Positions 16,319 to 26,074 are shown, counted from the stretch's first letter. The stretch is 64,000 nt of DNA from Clostridiales bacterium (GCA_021202775.1 JAJQCJ010000109.1:21390-85389); one strand, 5' to 3'. Numbers and translations are program-made. Notes: a model not told the origin generated them from the letters alone.

Positions 16319-18982
16319 ATGAAACTGATGGCAATCGACGGCAACTCCATTGTGAACCGCGCCTTTTACGGCGTGAAACCGCTCTCCACCCGGGACGGGC
16401 GGTATACCAACGCCATTTACGGATTCCTGACCATTTTGTTGAAGCTCCTGGACGAGGAGCAGCCGGAGGGGCTGTGCGTCACCTTTGACCGGAAGGCCCC
16501 CACCTTCCGGCACACGGCCTATGAGGGGTACAAGGCCAACCGACACCCCATGCCGGAGGAGCTGGCCCAGCAGATGCCGGTGCTGAAAGAGGTGCTGGCG
16601 GCCATGAACATCCCCATGTACGAGCTGGACGGCTGGGAGGCAGACGACCTGCTGGGCACCATCTCCCGGCGGAGCGAGGCGGCGGGGTGGGACTGCGTCA
16701 TCTCCACCGGCGACAAGGATTCCCTCCAGCTGGTGACAGACCACACCACGGTGAAGCTGGTCACCTCCCGCATGGGCCAGACCACCACCACCAACATGAC
16801 CCCGGAGGTGTTTCGGGCGCAGTACGGCTTCGACCCCATCCACATGATCGACCTGAAAGCCCTGATGGGGGATTCCTCGGACAACTACCCTGGCGTGAAG
16901 GGCATTGGGGAAAAGACCGCCATGGGGCTGGTGCAGCAGTACGGCAGCGTGGAGGAGCTTTATGCCCGCTTTGACGAGATTCCCCTGAAACCCGCCCAGC
17001 GCAGGCGGCTGGACGAGGGCCGGGAGGACGCGAAATTGAGCTACGACCTGGCCACCATCCGCACCGACGCCCCCATCGACTTCGCGCCGGAGCAGACGCT
17101 GCGCCGCGGCTATGACAACGACAGGCTCTACGCCCTGTTTTTGGATTTGGAGTTCTCCAAGCTGATCGCCCGGTTCGGGCTGACCCCGCCGGAGGCGTCT
17201 CCGGTGGAGGCTCAGGAGGAGCCGGAGGTTCACGCGGAAGTGGTGGAGGTGCTGACGGAGGAGCAGTTCCGGGCCATCCTCCCCAAATGGCAGGGGGCGG
17301 ACTATGTGGTGGTGCTGCCCAGAGATGGCCTGGATGAAATAACGGTCAGCTGGGAGGAGAGCACAGCCCGGTCCTGTCTCTGCGACATCCGCTGGAGCCG
17401 CTATCAGGGGGACTACAACGCCCTGCTCCGGGCGCTGTTCTCCAAAGAGGTACCTAAGGCGGCCCACTGCGTCAAGGAGCTGTGCAACCGGCTGCTGGGG
17501 CAGGGGCTGCCGGCGGAGGGCTTCGTCTTTGACACGGCCCTGGGGGCCTACCTGCTGGAGCCCACGGCGGGGAGCTACGACCTGCACCGCCTGGCTATGA
17601 CCTATTTCAAGCGGGATATGGAGTCCGGCGCGCAGAAACAGGCTGACGACGGCTTCCAAACGCTGTCCGGCGACCTGAAAGATCAGACCGCATGGTATGA
17701 GGACAATGCTCTCATCGCCGCCCTCTGTCAGGCGGAGGGGGAGAAGCTGGAGGAGTACCGTTTAACGCCCGTCCTGACTGACATTGAGATGCCCCTCTGC
17801 CCGGTGCTGGCGGAGATGGAGCGGGCCGGTGTGCTGGTGGACCGGCAGGCGCTGGTGTCCTTTGGGGAGATGCTGCAAACCGGCATCGCCGCCGCACAGT
17901 CCGCCATCTACGGCTATGCGGGGGAGGAGTTTAACATCAACTCCCCGCAGCAGCTGGGGCATATTCTGTTTGATAAGCTCCAGCTGCCTGCCTACAAAAA
18001 GACCCGGCGGGGTTACTCCACCTCCGCCGAGGTGCTGGAGAAATTGCAGGGCCATCACCCCATCATCGGGGAGATTCTGGAATACCGCCAGCTGACCAAA
18101 CTGAAATCCACCTATGTGGACGGTCTGACCAAGGTCATCGAACCGGACGGCCGCATCCGCACCTCCTTCCAGAACACCGTCACCGCCACAGGGCGGCTGT
18201 CCTCGGTGGAGCCGAATTTGCAGAACATCCCCGTCCGCACCCCCCTGGGGGCGGAGATGCGGAAGATGTTCATCGCCGCCCCCGGCAACGTGCTGGTGGA
18301 TGCGGACTACTCCCAGATCGAGCTGCGGCTGCTGGCCCACATCGCGGACGACAAGGCCATGCAGGAGGGCTTCAACAGCCTTGGGGTGGACATCCACACC
18401 GCCACCGCCGCCCAGGTATTCGGCGTACCGGTGGAGGAGGTCACCCGGGAGATGCGCTCCGCCGCCAAGGCGGTGAATTTCGGCATTGTCTACGGCATCT
18501 CCGCCTACTCCCTGTCTCAGGACCTCCACGTCACCGTGGCGGAGGCCAAGGACTATATGGAGCGATACTTCGCCACTTATTCCGGCGTCCGGGCCTATCA
18601 GAAGGCGGTGGTGGAGCAGGCGAAGGCGGACGGCTACGTCTCCACCCTGGCGGGGCGGCGGCGCTGGCTGCCGGAGCTGAAGAGCAGCAACTATAACCTC
18701 CGCTCCTTCGGGGAGCGGGTGGCGCTGAATATGCCCATCCAGGGTACGGCGGCGGACATCATCAAGCTGGCCATGATCCGGGTGCAGAACCGGCTGAAGG
18801 CGGAGGGCCTGCGGGGCCGGCTGGTGCTGCAGGTCCACGATGAGCTGATTGTGGAGTGCCCGGAGGCGGAGGGAGCGCAGGTGGCCCGGCTGCTGGAGGA
18901 AGAAATGGAACAGGTCATCACCCTGAAGGTGCCCCTGGTGGCCGAGGCCAAGGTGGGCCACAGCTGGGCGGACGCCCATTGA
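16319..18982 (+). CDS. polA: DNA polymerase I
   Basis: 887 residues. The 5'-3' exonuclease domain has MAIDGNSIVNRAFYG, TFDRKAPTFRH, DGWEADDLLGT and DLKALMGDSSDNYPGVKGIGEKTA. The middle domain resembles the 3'-5' exonuclease fold but lacks a clear proofreading acidic set. The polymerase domain has DADYSQIELRLLAHI (motif A), RSAAKAVNFGIVYGISAYSL (motif B) and QVHDELIVECPE (motif C). It acts in Okazaki fragment processing and repair. It heads polA-rimI-tsaD with 34 nt to rimI. The ATG at 16319 has only a weak ribosome site. Confidence 0.95.
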   Translation: MKLMAIDGNSIVNRAFYGVKPLSTRDGRYTNAIYGFLTILLKLLDEEQPEGLCVTFDRKAPTFRHTAYEGYKANRHPMPEELAQQMPVLKEVLAAMNIPMYELDGWEADDLLGTISRRSEAAGWDCVISTGDKDSLQLVTDHTTVKLVTSRMGQTTTTNMTPEVFRAQYGFDPIHMIDLKALMGDSSDNYPGVKGIGEKTAMGLVQQYGSVEELYARFDEIPLKPAQRRRLDEGREDAKLSYDLATIRTDAPIDFAPEQTLRRGYDNDRLYALFLDLEFSKLIARFGLTPPEASPVEAQEEPEVHAEVVEVLTEEQFRAILPKWQGADYVVVLPRDGLDEITVSWEESTARSCLCDIRWSRYQGDYNALLRALFSKEVPKAAHCVKELCNRLLGQGLPAEGFVFDTALGAYLLEPTAGSYDLHRLAMTYFKRDMESGAQKQADDGFQTLSGDLKDQTAWYEDNALIAALCQAEGEKLEEYRLTPVLTDIEMPLCPVLAEMERAGVLVDRQALVSFGEMLQTGIAAAQSAIYGYAGEEFNINSPQQLGHILFDKLQLPAYKKTRRGYSTSAEVLEKLQGHHPIIGEILEYRQLTKLKSTYVDGLTKVIEPDGRIRTSFQNTVTATGRLSSVEPNLQNIPVRTPLGAEMRKMFIAAPGNVLVDADYSQIELRLLAHIADDKAMQEGFNSLGVDIHTATAAQVFGVPVEEVTREMRSAAKAVNFGIVYGISAYSLSQDLHVTVAEAKDYMERYFATYSGVRAYQKAVVEQAKADGYVSTLAGRRRWLPELKSSNYNLRSFGERVALNMPIQGTAADIIKLAMIRVQNRLKAEGLRGRLVLQVHDELIVECPEAEGAQVARLLEEEMEQVITLKVPLVAEAKVGHSWADAH

Positions 18983-19016
18983 TGGGCCTGAAAAGGCAGA
19001 ATTGTGAGGAATCGCC

Positions 19017-19529
19017 ATGAATTTTGTACCATATAATGCCAGCATTGCCAAACGGGAGCCGGTGGGCTACCGCCTGCTCCCCATGGACAGGGACACTGCG
19101 GAGCAGGTGGCCCAAATCGAGGCCCAGAATTTCTCCCACCCCTGGACGCTGGAGATGCTGGAGGAGGAGCTGGAGAACCCCCTGTCCTCCTTCATCGTGG
19201 CCTACGGCAGCAACGGCGTGGTGCTGGGCTATGCCGGGCTGACGGTGGTGGCCGGCGAGGGCTATATCAATAACATCGCCGTCCGGCAGGAGTACCGGAA
19301 GCAGGGGGTGGCCTCGGCGCTGCTGGAGGTGTTTTTGAAGTTTGGCCGGGCGCAGAACCTGTCCTTCCTGACGCTGGAGGTGCGTCCGTCCAATATTGCG
19401 GCCAAAAACCTTTATATGAAGCACGGATTTGCCCAGGTGGGCCGCCGGAAGGACTACTATGACGACCCCAAAGAGGACGCTCTGATCATGACGCTGGACT
19501 TCCGGACGGAAGGGGAGGGAACGGTATGA
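19017..19529 (+). CDS. rimI: ribosomal-protein-alanine N-acetyltransferase RimI-type
   Basis: 170 residues, GNAT fold. AQIEAQNFSHPWTLEMLEEEL (about 35-55) is characteristic of RimI; YINNIAVRQEYRKQGVASALLE (about 83-104) holds the acetyl-CoA pyrophosphate loop; RPSNIAAKNLYMKHGF follows. RimI acetylates ribosomal protein S18 in E. coli, and in Firmicutes the gene typically adjoins tsaD as here. It overlaps tsaD by ATGA. GAGGAATCGCC precedes the ATG. Confidence 0.88.
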   Translation: MNFVPYNASIAKREPVGYRLLPMDRDTAEQVAQIEAQNFSHPWTLEMLEEELENPLSSFIVAYGSNGVVLGYAGLTVVAGEGYINNIAVRQEYRKQGVASALLEVFLKFGRAQNLSFLTLEVRPSNIAAKNLYMKHGFAQVGRRKDYYDDPKEDALIMTLDFRTEGEGTV

Positions 19530-20557
19530 TACTGCTGGCCGTGGAATCCTCCTGCGACGAGACCGCCGTAGCGGTGGTGGAGGACGGGCGCAAAGTGCGG
19601 TCCGACGCCATCGCCTCTCAGGTGGATATGCACACGATTTACGGCGGCGTGGTGCCGGAGATCGCCTCCCGCAAGCACCTGGAGGCCATCTATCCGCTGG
19701 CGGACCAGGCCCTCCGGGATGCAGGCGTCACCCGGCGGGATATCGACGCCGTGGCCTGCACCTATGCCCCCGGCCTCATCGGGGCGGTGCTGGTGGGGGT
19801 GAACTTCGCCAAAAGCGCGGCCTACGGCCTGGGGGTGCCCCTGGTGCCGGTACACCACGTCCGGGGCCACATCGCCGCCAACTACATCACCCACCCGGAC
19901 CTGGAGCCCCCCTTCCTGTGCCTCTGCGTCTCCGGCGGCAACACCCTGCTGGTGGACGTCCAGGACTACACCAAAATGCGCCTCCTGGGGGCCACCCGGG
20001 ACGATGCGGCGGGGGAGTGCTTTGACAAGGTGGCCCGGGTGCTGGGCATTGGCTACCCAGGCGGCGGCCCCATGGATCGGCTGAGCCAGGGGGGCGACCC
20101 CAACCGGTACCGCCTGCCCCGGTCAAAGGTGGGCGGCGCGCCTTTGGATATGTCCTTCTCCGGGCTGAAAACGGCGGCGCTGAACCTGATTCACAACGCC
20201 CGGCAGAAGGGGGAAGAGCTGAACCTGCCCGACTTCGCCGCCAGCTTCGCCGCCGCCGTTGCGGACGAGCTGGTGCCCCGGGCCATGCTGGCCTCAGAGG
20301 AGCTGGGCTATGGCAAGGTGGCCTGCGCCGGCGGGGTGGCCGCCAACTCCACCATTCGCGCCCGGCTGGAGGAGGCCTGCGCCCGGCGGGGGGACCGGCT
20401 GTACCTGCCGAAGCTGTCCCTCTGCGGGGACAACGGGGCCATGATCGGCTGTCAGGGCTACTATGAGTTTTTGGCGGGCAATCTTGGGGACAGCAGCCTG
20501 AACGGCTACGCCAACCGGGAGATCGGCCTGGACTGCCCTGCTCCCTGGAGAAAATAG
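19526..20557 (+). CDS. tsaD: tRNA threonylcarbamoyladenosine transferase TsaD
   Basis: 343 residues. AVESSCDETAVAVVEDGR at the N-terminus, metal-binding HHVRGHIAANY (about 111-121), LCLCVSGGNTLLV and GGPMDRLS. With TsaB and TsaE it transfers threonylcarbamoyl to A37 of ANN-decoding tRNAs. Its start overlaps the rimI stop, indicating coupling. tsaB is not adjacent in this window. The stop codon lies inside the following terminator stem. Confidence 0.95.
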   Translation: MILLAVESSCDETAVAVVEDGRKVRSDAIASQVDMHTIYGGVVPEIASRKHLEAIYPLADQALRDAGVTRRDIDAVACTYAPGLIGAVLVGVNFAKSAAYGLGVPLVPVHHVRGHIAANYITHPDLEPPFLCLCVSGGNTLLVDVQDYTKMRLLGATRDDAAGECFDKVARVLGIGYPGGGPMDRLSQGGDPNRYRLPRSKVGGAPLDMSFSGLKTAALNLIHNARQKGEELNLPDFAASFAAAVADELVPRAMLASEELGYGKVACAGGVAANSTIRARLEEACARRGDRLYLPKLSLCGDNGAMIGCQGYYEFLAGNLGDSSLNGYANREIGLDCPAPWRK

Positions 20558-20594
20558 AACAATATCATGCATGAAACAAGCATGATATTGTTCT
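20556..20594 (+). terminator. polA-rimI-tsaD operon terminator
   Basis: AGAACAATATCATGC pairs perfectly with GCATGATATTGTTCT (15 bp) around a 9-nt loop. The T-tract is short. The stem begins inside the tsaD stop codon. Confidence 0.7.
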
Positions 20595-20734
20595 ATCTGC
20601 AACGCGGCCCGGAGCGGAACGGAAAATTTTTCCCTAGGCGCAACCGTCGGTTGACAAAGTGCAAGGCCGGGATGGTGGCGGCGCAACCGCCCCATCTGCT
20701 ATCATAACGCCATCACTTTAAGGAGGCGTTCATT

Positions 20735-21388
20735 ATGAACCTGGCAGACAGAATTCAGGCGTTACGGAAGGCAAAGGGGATTTCCCAGGAAGAGCTGGCG
20801 GAGCAGGCCGGGGTATCCCGGCAGGCCGTCTCGAAATGGGAGAGCGGCCAGAGCACCCCGGAGCTGGAGAAGCTCATTTTGCTCAGCGACTGCTTCGGCG
20901 TCACCACCGACTATCTCTTAAAGGGGACGGAGCCCGTCCCCGCCGCACCGGAGCAGCCGGAGCATCGGACAGACGCCCGCATCTTCACCGTCGTCGCCAC
21001 GGCCTGCAACCTTGTGGGGCTGGTGATCGCAATCTGCATCTGGGTCGCCTGGCAGACGGTGGCGTCTGTGGCGGTGGGCTTTGTCCTCATGGCCATCGGC
21101 TGCGCCGTCTTTGCCGTGGGGCAGTATGTTGGTGTGCAGAAGCAGGAGGCAAAGGAACTTTTTGCACTGCTGAACGTGTGGTCGCTGACCCTGATGCCGA
21201 TTTCCTGTGTGTTCAACATGATAGACGGGGTGCTGGGTGGCTTTTCCTGGCAGCTGATGCCGATTCCGGAGCTGAGCAATTCCCTTCTGAGCTACTGCCT
21301 GTGCTGGCTGGCGTACCTGGCCCTTTGTATTGGGACGGATGTTGTTGTTTTGGACAACCGGAAGGAGCGGCGCTCCTCCGAAAAATAA
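20735..21388 (+). CDS. XRE regulator with C-terminal membrane domain
   Basis: 217 residues. The HTH is at about 5-62 ([35 protein letters not shown]...YLLKG). A Pro-rich linker leads to four likely membrane segments (about 84-105, 107-128, 150-170, 185-205). Clostridia carry many such membrane-tethered XRE proteins, thought to sense envelope or drug signals. The ribosome site is AAGGAGGCG. The MATE exporter gene 245 nt downstream on the same strand is a plausible target, by position only. Confidence 0.8.
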   Translation: MNLADRIQALRKAKGISQEELAEQAGVSRQAVSKWESGQSTPELEKLILLSDCFGVTTDYLLKGTEPVPAAPEQPEHRTDARIFTVVATACNLVGLVIAICIWVAWQTVASVAVGFVLMAIGCAVFAVGQYVGVQKQEAKELFALLNVWSLTLMPISCVFNMIDGVLGGFSWQLMPIPELSNSLLSYCLCWLAYLALCIGTDVVVLDNRKERRSSEK

Positions 21389-21633
21389 ATCATTATACTG
21401 CTATAATCGGGCGGTATTTTGAAATTTCTCTGATATTGAGGGCGAAGAACCTCCCTTTTTCGGCTGTGTTCTGCGGCATTTGACCGCTGTGACCGGCCCA
21501 ACCGGCGGGGGCAGACGCCGCCGGACTGGACAGCCGGAGAGGGCAGAATGCCTCCGAAAATCAGAACAGCATCATAAATAAAACGGACAGTATCATGAAT
21601 TTTTAACGTGTATTGGGGCGTGATGAGGACACT

Positions 21634-23034
21634 ATGAAAGGTGATTTTACCCAGGGGAAGATGTGGCGGAACATTCTGGCCCAGGCGGTGCCGCTGACGG
21701 TGGCCCAGCTGGTGCAGGTACTCTACAACATTGTGGACCGCATTTATATCGGCCACCTGCCGGGGGAAGGGGAGCTGGCCCTCACCGGCATTGGCATTTC
21801 CGCCCCCATCGTGACCCTCATCAGCGCCTTCACCCTGCTGTTCGGTCAGGGCGGCGCACCTCTCTGCGCCATTGCGGAGGGGGCCGGGAATCAGGACCGG
21901 GCACAGCGCATCTTCGGCAACACCCTCTCCCTGCTGCTGGGGACTTCGGCGGTGGTGCTGGCGGTCTGCCTGATCTTTGAGCGGCGGATTCTGTTCCTGT
22001 TCGGGGCCAGCGAGGAGACCTACGCCTACGCCCACCAGTATTTTTCCGTCTACATTCTGGGGACGGTTTGCGTCATGTTCAGCACCGGCATGAACGGCTT
22101 CATCAATTTGCAGGGCTATCCCCGCATCGGCATGCTGACCACGGTGCTGGGGGCGGTCATCAACCTGGTGCTGGACCCGATCTTCATCTTCGGGCTGAAC
22201 CTGGGCATCACCGGCGCGGCGACAGCCACGGTGCTGGCTCAGACGGTGTCCGCCCTGTGGGTGCTGCAATTTTTCCTGAGCAAAAAATCCCGGCTCCGCG
22301 TCCGCCGGGCCGACCTGGCGGTGCAGCCCAAGCTGGCCAGAGAAATCACCACCCTGGGCCTCACCGGGTTCATGATGTCCGCCACCAACTCGCTGGTGCA
22401 GATCGTCTGCAACCAGATGCTGGGCGCCTACGGCGGCGACCTGTACATCAGCGTGATGACCGTTCTGAACTCTGTGCGGGAGCTGTTCACCCTGCCGGTG
22501 CAGGGACTGACCTCCGGGGCGCAGCCGGTGCTGGGCTACAACTACGGCGCGAAGGACCACGGCCGGGTGCGGCAGGGCATCGCCTTCATGACGGCCCTGG
22601 GCTTTGCCTATACCCTGGTGGCCTGGCTGGCGATTCTGCTGCTGCCCCGCACCTTTGTGGGGCTCTTCACCACGGACAGCGCCCTGCTGGACAGCGGGGC
22701 AGAGGCCATCCGGATTTACTTCTTCGCCTTCGTGTTCATGTCGCTGCAATTTTCCGCCCAGTCCACCTTTGTGTCCCTGGGAAGGGCGAAATCCGCCGTG
22801 TTCTTCTCCATTTTCCGGAAGGTGATCCTGGTGGTGCCGCTGACCCTGCTGCTGCCCCGGTGGATGGGGGTGTATGGGGTGTTTGTGGCGGAGCCCATCT
22901 CCAATGTCATTGGCGGGCTGGCCTCCTTCACCACCATGCTGGTCACCGTCTGGCGGCCTCTGGGCCGGGAGGCAGGGCCGACGGCCCCTTCCCTTGCGGA
23001 GAATCAAAAATCTCCCTTTGAGAACCGTTCGTGA
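21634..23034 (+). CDS. MATE-family multidrug/organic-cation exporter
   Basis: 466 residues with about 12 membrane helices: QAVPLTVAQLVQVLYNIVDRIYIGHL near the start, GGAPLCAIAEGAGN, a symmetric second half SLVQIVCNQMLGAYGGDLYISVMTV and PVLGYNYGAKDHGRVRQG. This is the NorM/DinF-like layout, exporting drugs or metabolites by Na+ or H+ exchange. ATG 21634 follows GAGGACACT. The substrate cannot be told. 21389-21633 holds no gene. Confidence 0.9.
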   Translation: MKGDFTQGKMWRNILAQAVPLTVAQLVQVLYNIVDRIYIGHLPGEGELALTGIGISAPIVTLISAFTLLFGQGGAPLCAIAEGAGNQDRAQRIFGNTLSLLLGTSAVVLAVCLIFERRILFLFGASEETYAYAHQYFSVYILGTVCVMFSTGMNGFINLQGYPRIGMLTTVLGAVINLVLDPIFIFGLNLGITGAATATVLAQTVSALWVLQFFLSKKSRLRVRRADLAVQPKLAREITTLGLTGFMMSATNSLVQIVCNQMLGAYGGDLYISVMTVLNSVRELFTLPVQGLTSGAQPVLGYNYGAKDHGRVRQGIAFMTALGFAYTLVAWLAILLLPRTFVGLFTTDSALLDSGAEAIRIYFFAFVFMSLQFSAQSTFVSLGRAKSAVFFSIFRKVILVVPLTLLLPRWMGVYGVFVAEPISNVIGGLASFTTMLVTVWRPLGREAGPTAPSLAENQKSPFENRS

Positions 23035-23112
23035 ATCTTTTCAAAATTCGACTTGCATTTTTATCGGAAAAGAGCAGTTTAAACGAAGTTCTCACCGGGC
23101 AAAAATGCAGGC

Positions 23113-23142
23113 TTGACAGGACAAGCTTGCACGGAGTATACT
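23113..23142 (+). promoter_or_regulatory. promoter upstream of amt leader
   Basis: TTGACA (23113-23118), 18 bp, TATACT (23137-23142). Transcription would start near 23149, directly before a terminator-type hairpin. Confidence 0.65.
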
Positions 23143-23151
23143 GTCACCATC

Positions 23152-23204
23152 AGAAAGACAAGGACGTCAGAAACCTCTGAATCGTCCTTGTCTTTCTCTT
23201 TTTT
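23152..23204 (+). terminator. strong hairpin + T6 in the amt leader, possible attenuator
   Basis: AGAAAGACAAGGACG pairs with CGTCCTTGTCTTTCT (15 bp), with an inner TCAGA/TCTGA stem and AACC loop, then CTTTTTT. Because a promoter lies just upstream and the amt gene 94 nt downstream, this could be a regulated attenuator rather than only the MATE terminator. Confidence 0.75.
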
Positions 23205-23297
23205 GCGGGTTTCCGCAAGGTTTGGCAGCCACATTGTTCCAGATACTGCGGGGCAGTGTGTGCAAAGACTACGCTTTTCATGAAAGGGAGAGTTTTT

Positions 23298-25013
23298 ATG
23301 GATGCAGTATTTAACGTATGGTACCTGATCGGCGCCGCACTGGTGTTCTGGATGCAGGCCGGCTTTGCCATGGTGGAGGCAGGCTTCACCCGGGCCAAGA
23401 ACTCCGGCAACATCATCATGAAGAACCTGATGGACTTCTGCATTGGTACCGTGGTGTTCATTCTCATCGGGTTCAGCCTGCTGCTGGGGGAGGATGTGGC
23501 CGGCCTCATCGGTAAGCCCGGCTTTGACATCTTCACCGCTTACGAGGGGTTCAACTTCTCGGAGTTCGTGTTCAACCTGGTGTTCTGTGCCACCACCGCC
23601 ACCATCGTCTCCGGCGCCATGGCGGAGCGCACCAAGTTCCTGTCCTATTGCATTTACTCCGCGGTGATCTCCGCGCTGATCTACCCCATCGAGGCTCACT
23701 GGATTTGGGGCGGCGGCTGGCTGGCGCAGCTGGGCTTCCATGACTTCGCCGGTTCCTGCGCCATCCACATGGTAGGCGGCATCTCCGCCCTCATCGGCGC
23801 AAAGATGCTGGGTCCCCGTATCGGCAAGTTCACCAAGCAGAAAGACGGCTCCATCCAGGTGGGCAGCTTCCCCGGACATAATCTGCCCCTGGGCGCCCTG
23901 GGCGTGTTCATCCTGTGGCTGGGCTGGTACGGCTTCAACGGCGCCGCCGCCACCAGCGTGGAGCAGCTGGGCTCCATCTTCCTGACCACCACGGTGGCCC
24001 CCGCCGTGGCCACCGTCACCTGCATGATCTTCACCTGGCTGAAGTACGGCAAGCCTGACGTCTCCATGTGCCTGAACGCCTCCCTGGCCGGCCTGGTGGG
24101 CATCACCGCCCCCTGCGATGTCACTGATTGTCTGGGCGCTGCCATCATCGGCATTGTGTCCGGCCTGCTGGTCTGCTTCGGCGTGTGGCTGCTGGACTAC
24201 AAGCTCCGCATTGACGACCCCGTAGGCGCTGTGGCCGTCCACTGTCTAAACGGCATGTGGGGTACCATCGCCGTGGGGCTGTTCGCCACCACCTCTGCCC
24301 CTGGCAATGACACGCTGGTTGGCCTGTTCTACGGCGGCGGCTTCGGCCTGCTGGGGACCCAGCTGCTGGGCCTGATTTCTGTGGCCGCATGGACCGCCGT
24401 CACCATCACGCTGACCTTCTTCATCATCGAAAAGACTGTGGGCCTCCGCGTCTCCGCCGAGGAGGAAGTCCAGGGCCTGGACCCCACCGAGCACGGCCTG
24501 ACCAGCGCCTATGCGGACTTCGCTCCCATGCCCCACTATTCCGGCAGCGGCCTGCCTGCGGCGGTCACCGGCGCAGTGCCTGTGGAGGCCGCCGTACCCG
24601 TGGAGGTCAGGAGCGCCCCGGCCGCGGCGTCGGAGCCTGTCCCCGCCGGCGAGAAGATCACCAAGCTGGAGATCGTGGTGAAGCAGGAGCGGTTCCCCGC
24701 TCTGAAGGACGCCCTGATGGAGGCCGGTGTCACCGGTATGACCGTCACCAACGTCCTGGGCTGCGGCGTCCAGAAGGGCCGCCCCGAGTACTACCGCGGC
24801 GTTGTGCATGAGGCCACCCTGCTGCCCCGGATGCAGGTGGAAGTGGTGGTCAGCACCATCCCGGTGGAGACCATCATCGACACCGCCAAGAAGGTGCTGT
24901 ACACCGGTCACTACGGCGACGGCAAGATCTTCGTCTACGACGTGGAGAACGTGGTCAAGATTCGTACCGGCGAGGAGGGCATCAGCGCCCTCCAGGACGA
25001 GGAGCAGTATTAA
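23298..25013 (+). CDS. amt: ammonium transporter Amt fused to a PII (GlnK) domain
   Basis: 571 residues. Residues 1 to about 400 are an 11-helix Amt/Rh channel: MQAGFAMVEAGFTRAKNSGNIIMKN, GAMAERTKF, AHWIWGGGWL, and the pore His region DFAGSCAIHMVGGISALIGA. After a Pro/Ala linker, residues about 453-565 form a full PII protein: ITKLEIVVKQERFPALKDAL, the T-loop GCGVQKGRPEYYRGVV with a Tyr pair at the uridylylation position, LLPRMQVEVVVS, and GDGKIFVYDVENVVKIRTGEEG. PII normally plugs the trimer when 2-oxoglutarate is low, so the fusion puts sensor and gate in one chain. ATG 23298 follows AAAGGGAG. Confidence 0.93.
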   Translation: MDAVFNVWYLIGAALVFWMQAGFAMVEAGFTRAKNSGNIIMKNLMDFCIGTVVFILIGFSLLLGEDVAGLIGKPGFDIFTAYEGFNFSEFVFNLVFCATTATIVSGAMAERTKFLSYCIYSAVISALIYPIEAHWIWGGGWLAQLGFHDFAGSCAIHMVGGISALIGAKMLGPRIGKFTKQKDGSIQVGSFPGHNLPLGALGVFILWLGWYGFNGAAATSVEQLGSIFLTTTVAPAVATVTCMIFTWLKYGKPDVSMCLNASLAGLVGITAPCDVTDCLGAAIIGIVSGLLVCFGVWLLDYKLRIDDPVGAVAVHCLNGMWGTIAVGLFATTSAPGNDTLVGLFYGGGFGLLGTQLLGLISVAAWTAVTITLTFFIIEKTVGLRVSAEEEVQGLDPTEHGLTSAYADFAPMPHYSGSGLPAAVTGAVPVEAAVPVEVRSAPAAASEPVPAGEKITKLEIVVKQERFPALKDALMEAGVTGMTVTNVLGCGVQKGRPEYYRGVVHEATLLPRMQVEVVVSTIPVETIIDTAKKVLYTGHYGDGKIFVYDVENVVKIRTGEEGISALQDEEQY

Positions 25014-25067
25014 CCCCTTCCCCGCTGCCCCCGGGCAGCACGCAGCGTAACCCCTCAGCAAAAGAAC

Positions 25068-25103
25068 ACCAGACGGACGGGAGACCGTTCGTCTGGTTTC
25101 TTT
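25068..25103 (+). terminator. amt terminator
   Basis: ACCAGACGGACGG / CCGTTCGTCTGGT (13 bp, one wobble) then TTCTTT. Confidence 0.75.
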
Positions 25104-25140
25104 GCGTCTGGCAGGCAAAAGCCGTGCCGACCTGCTTTTT

Positions 25141-25983
25141 TTACTTTGCGACGGTCATGAACCATTCCACCGTCTGGGGGTCGTAGTGGGAGAAAAACAG
25201 GCTCTGGGCCGTGTCCAGCCCTTCCAGCCGGGCCATGTCCTCCGGGCTCAGCGTGAAGTCAAAGACGTTGAAGTTCTCCACCATGCGCTCCCGGTGGGTG
25301 GACTTGGGAATCACCACCACGCCGCTCTGGAGCAGGAAGCGGAGGGCCGTCTGGGCCGGGGTCTTGCCATAGCCCGCCGCAACGGCGCACAGCACCGGGT
25401 TGCGAAAATAATCGTTCCTGCCCTCCGCAAAGGGGCCCCAGGATTCGATCTGCGTCCCGTAGCGCTGCATCACGGCTTTGGCGGTTCTCTGCTGCTGGAA
25501 CAGGTGGGTCTCCACCTGATTCACCGCCGGAACCACTTCGCAGAAGTTGGCGATGTCAATGAAGCGGTCTGGGTAGAAGTTGGAGACGCCGATGGCCCGC
25601 ACCCTGCCTGCCTGATAGGCCTCCTCCATGGCCCGATAGGTGCCGTAGTAGTCGCCAAAGGGCTGGTGAATCAGCAGCAGGTCAATGTAGTCAGTATTCA
25701 GTTTTTTCAGGGACGATTCGATGGAGCTTTTCGCCTTTTCGTAGCCCGCGTTGCTGATCCACACCTTTGTGGTGAGAAACAGCTCCTCCCGGGGAAGGCC
25801 GCACTTTTGGATTGCCGCGCCTACGCCCTCCTCGTTGTAGTAGGCCTGGGCCGTGTCAATGGAGCGGTAGCCCACGGAAATGGCGTCCAGCACGCAGCGC
25901 TCCGTGTCCTCCGGCGGGGTCTGGTAGACGCCGTACCCCAGCTGGGGCATTTTTACGCCGTTATTCAGGGTCACATAGTTCAT
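25141..25983 (-). CDS. aldo/keto reductase
   Basis: 280 residues, full-length AKR barrel: MPQLGYGVYQ, GYRSIDTAQAYYNEEGVG (catalytic Asp and Tyr, about 44-52), FLTTKVW (Lys), LIHQPFGDYY (His), GVSNFYPDRF, and VVVIPKSTHRERM for NADPH binding. It reduces aldehydes or ketones, substrate unknown. AGGAGGAACCC precedes the ATG. It is divergent from a LysR gene with an inverted repeat between them, so that regulator is its probable controller. Confidence 0.92.
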   Translation of the reverse strand: MNYVTLNNGVKMPQLGYGVYQTPPEDTERCVLDAISVGYRSIDTAQAYYNEEGVGAAIQKCGLPREELFLTTKVWISNAGYEKAKSSIESSLKKLNTDYIDLLLIHQPFGDYYGTYRAMEEAYQAGRVRAIGVSNFYPDRFIDIANFCEVVPAVNQVETHLFQQQRTAKAVMQRYGTQIESWGPFAEGRNDYFRNPVLCAVAAGYGKTPAQTALRFLLQSGVVVIPKSTHRERMVENFNVFDFTLSPEDMARLEGLDTAQSLFFSHYDPQTVEWFMTVAK

Positions 25984-26074
25984 AAGGGTTCCTCCTGTCT
26001 GATGGGATGTGGTTGCTTTACCATTTACAGTTTACAACAAAGGAAATTAGATGTACAATAGTAATATCGGAACC

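Noticed and set aside
20651-20704. Promoter TTGACA...TATCAT before the XRE membrane regulator
   Set aside because: The two hexamers are 43 bp apart, so they do not form one promoter.
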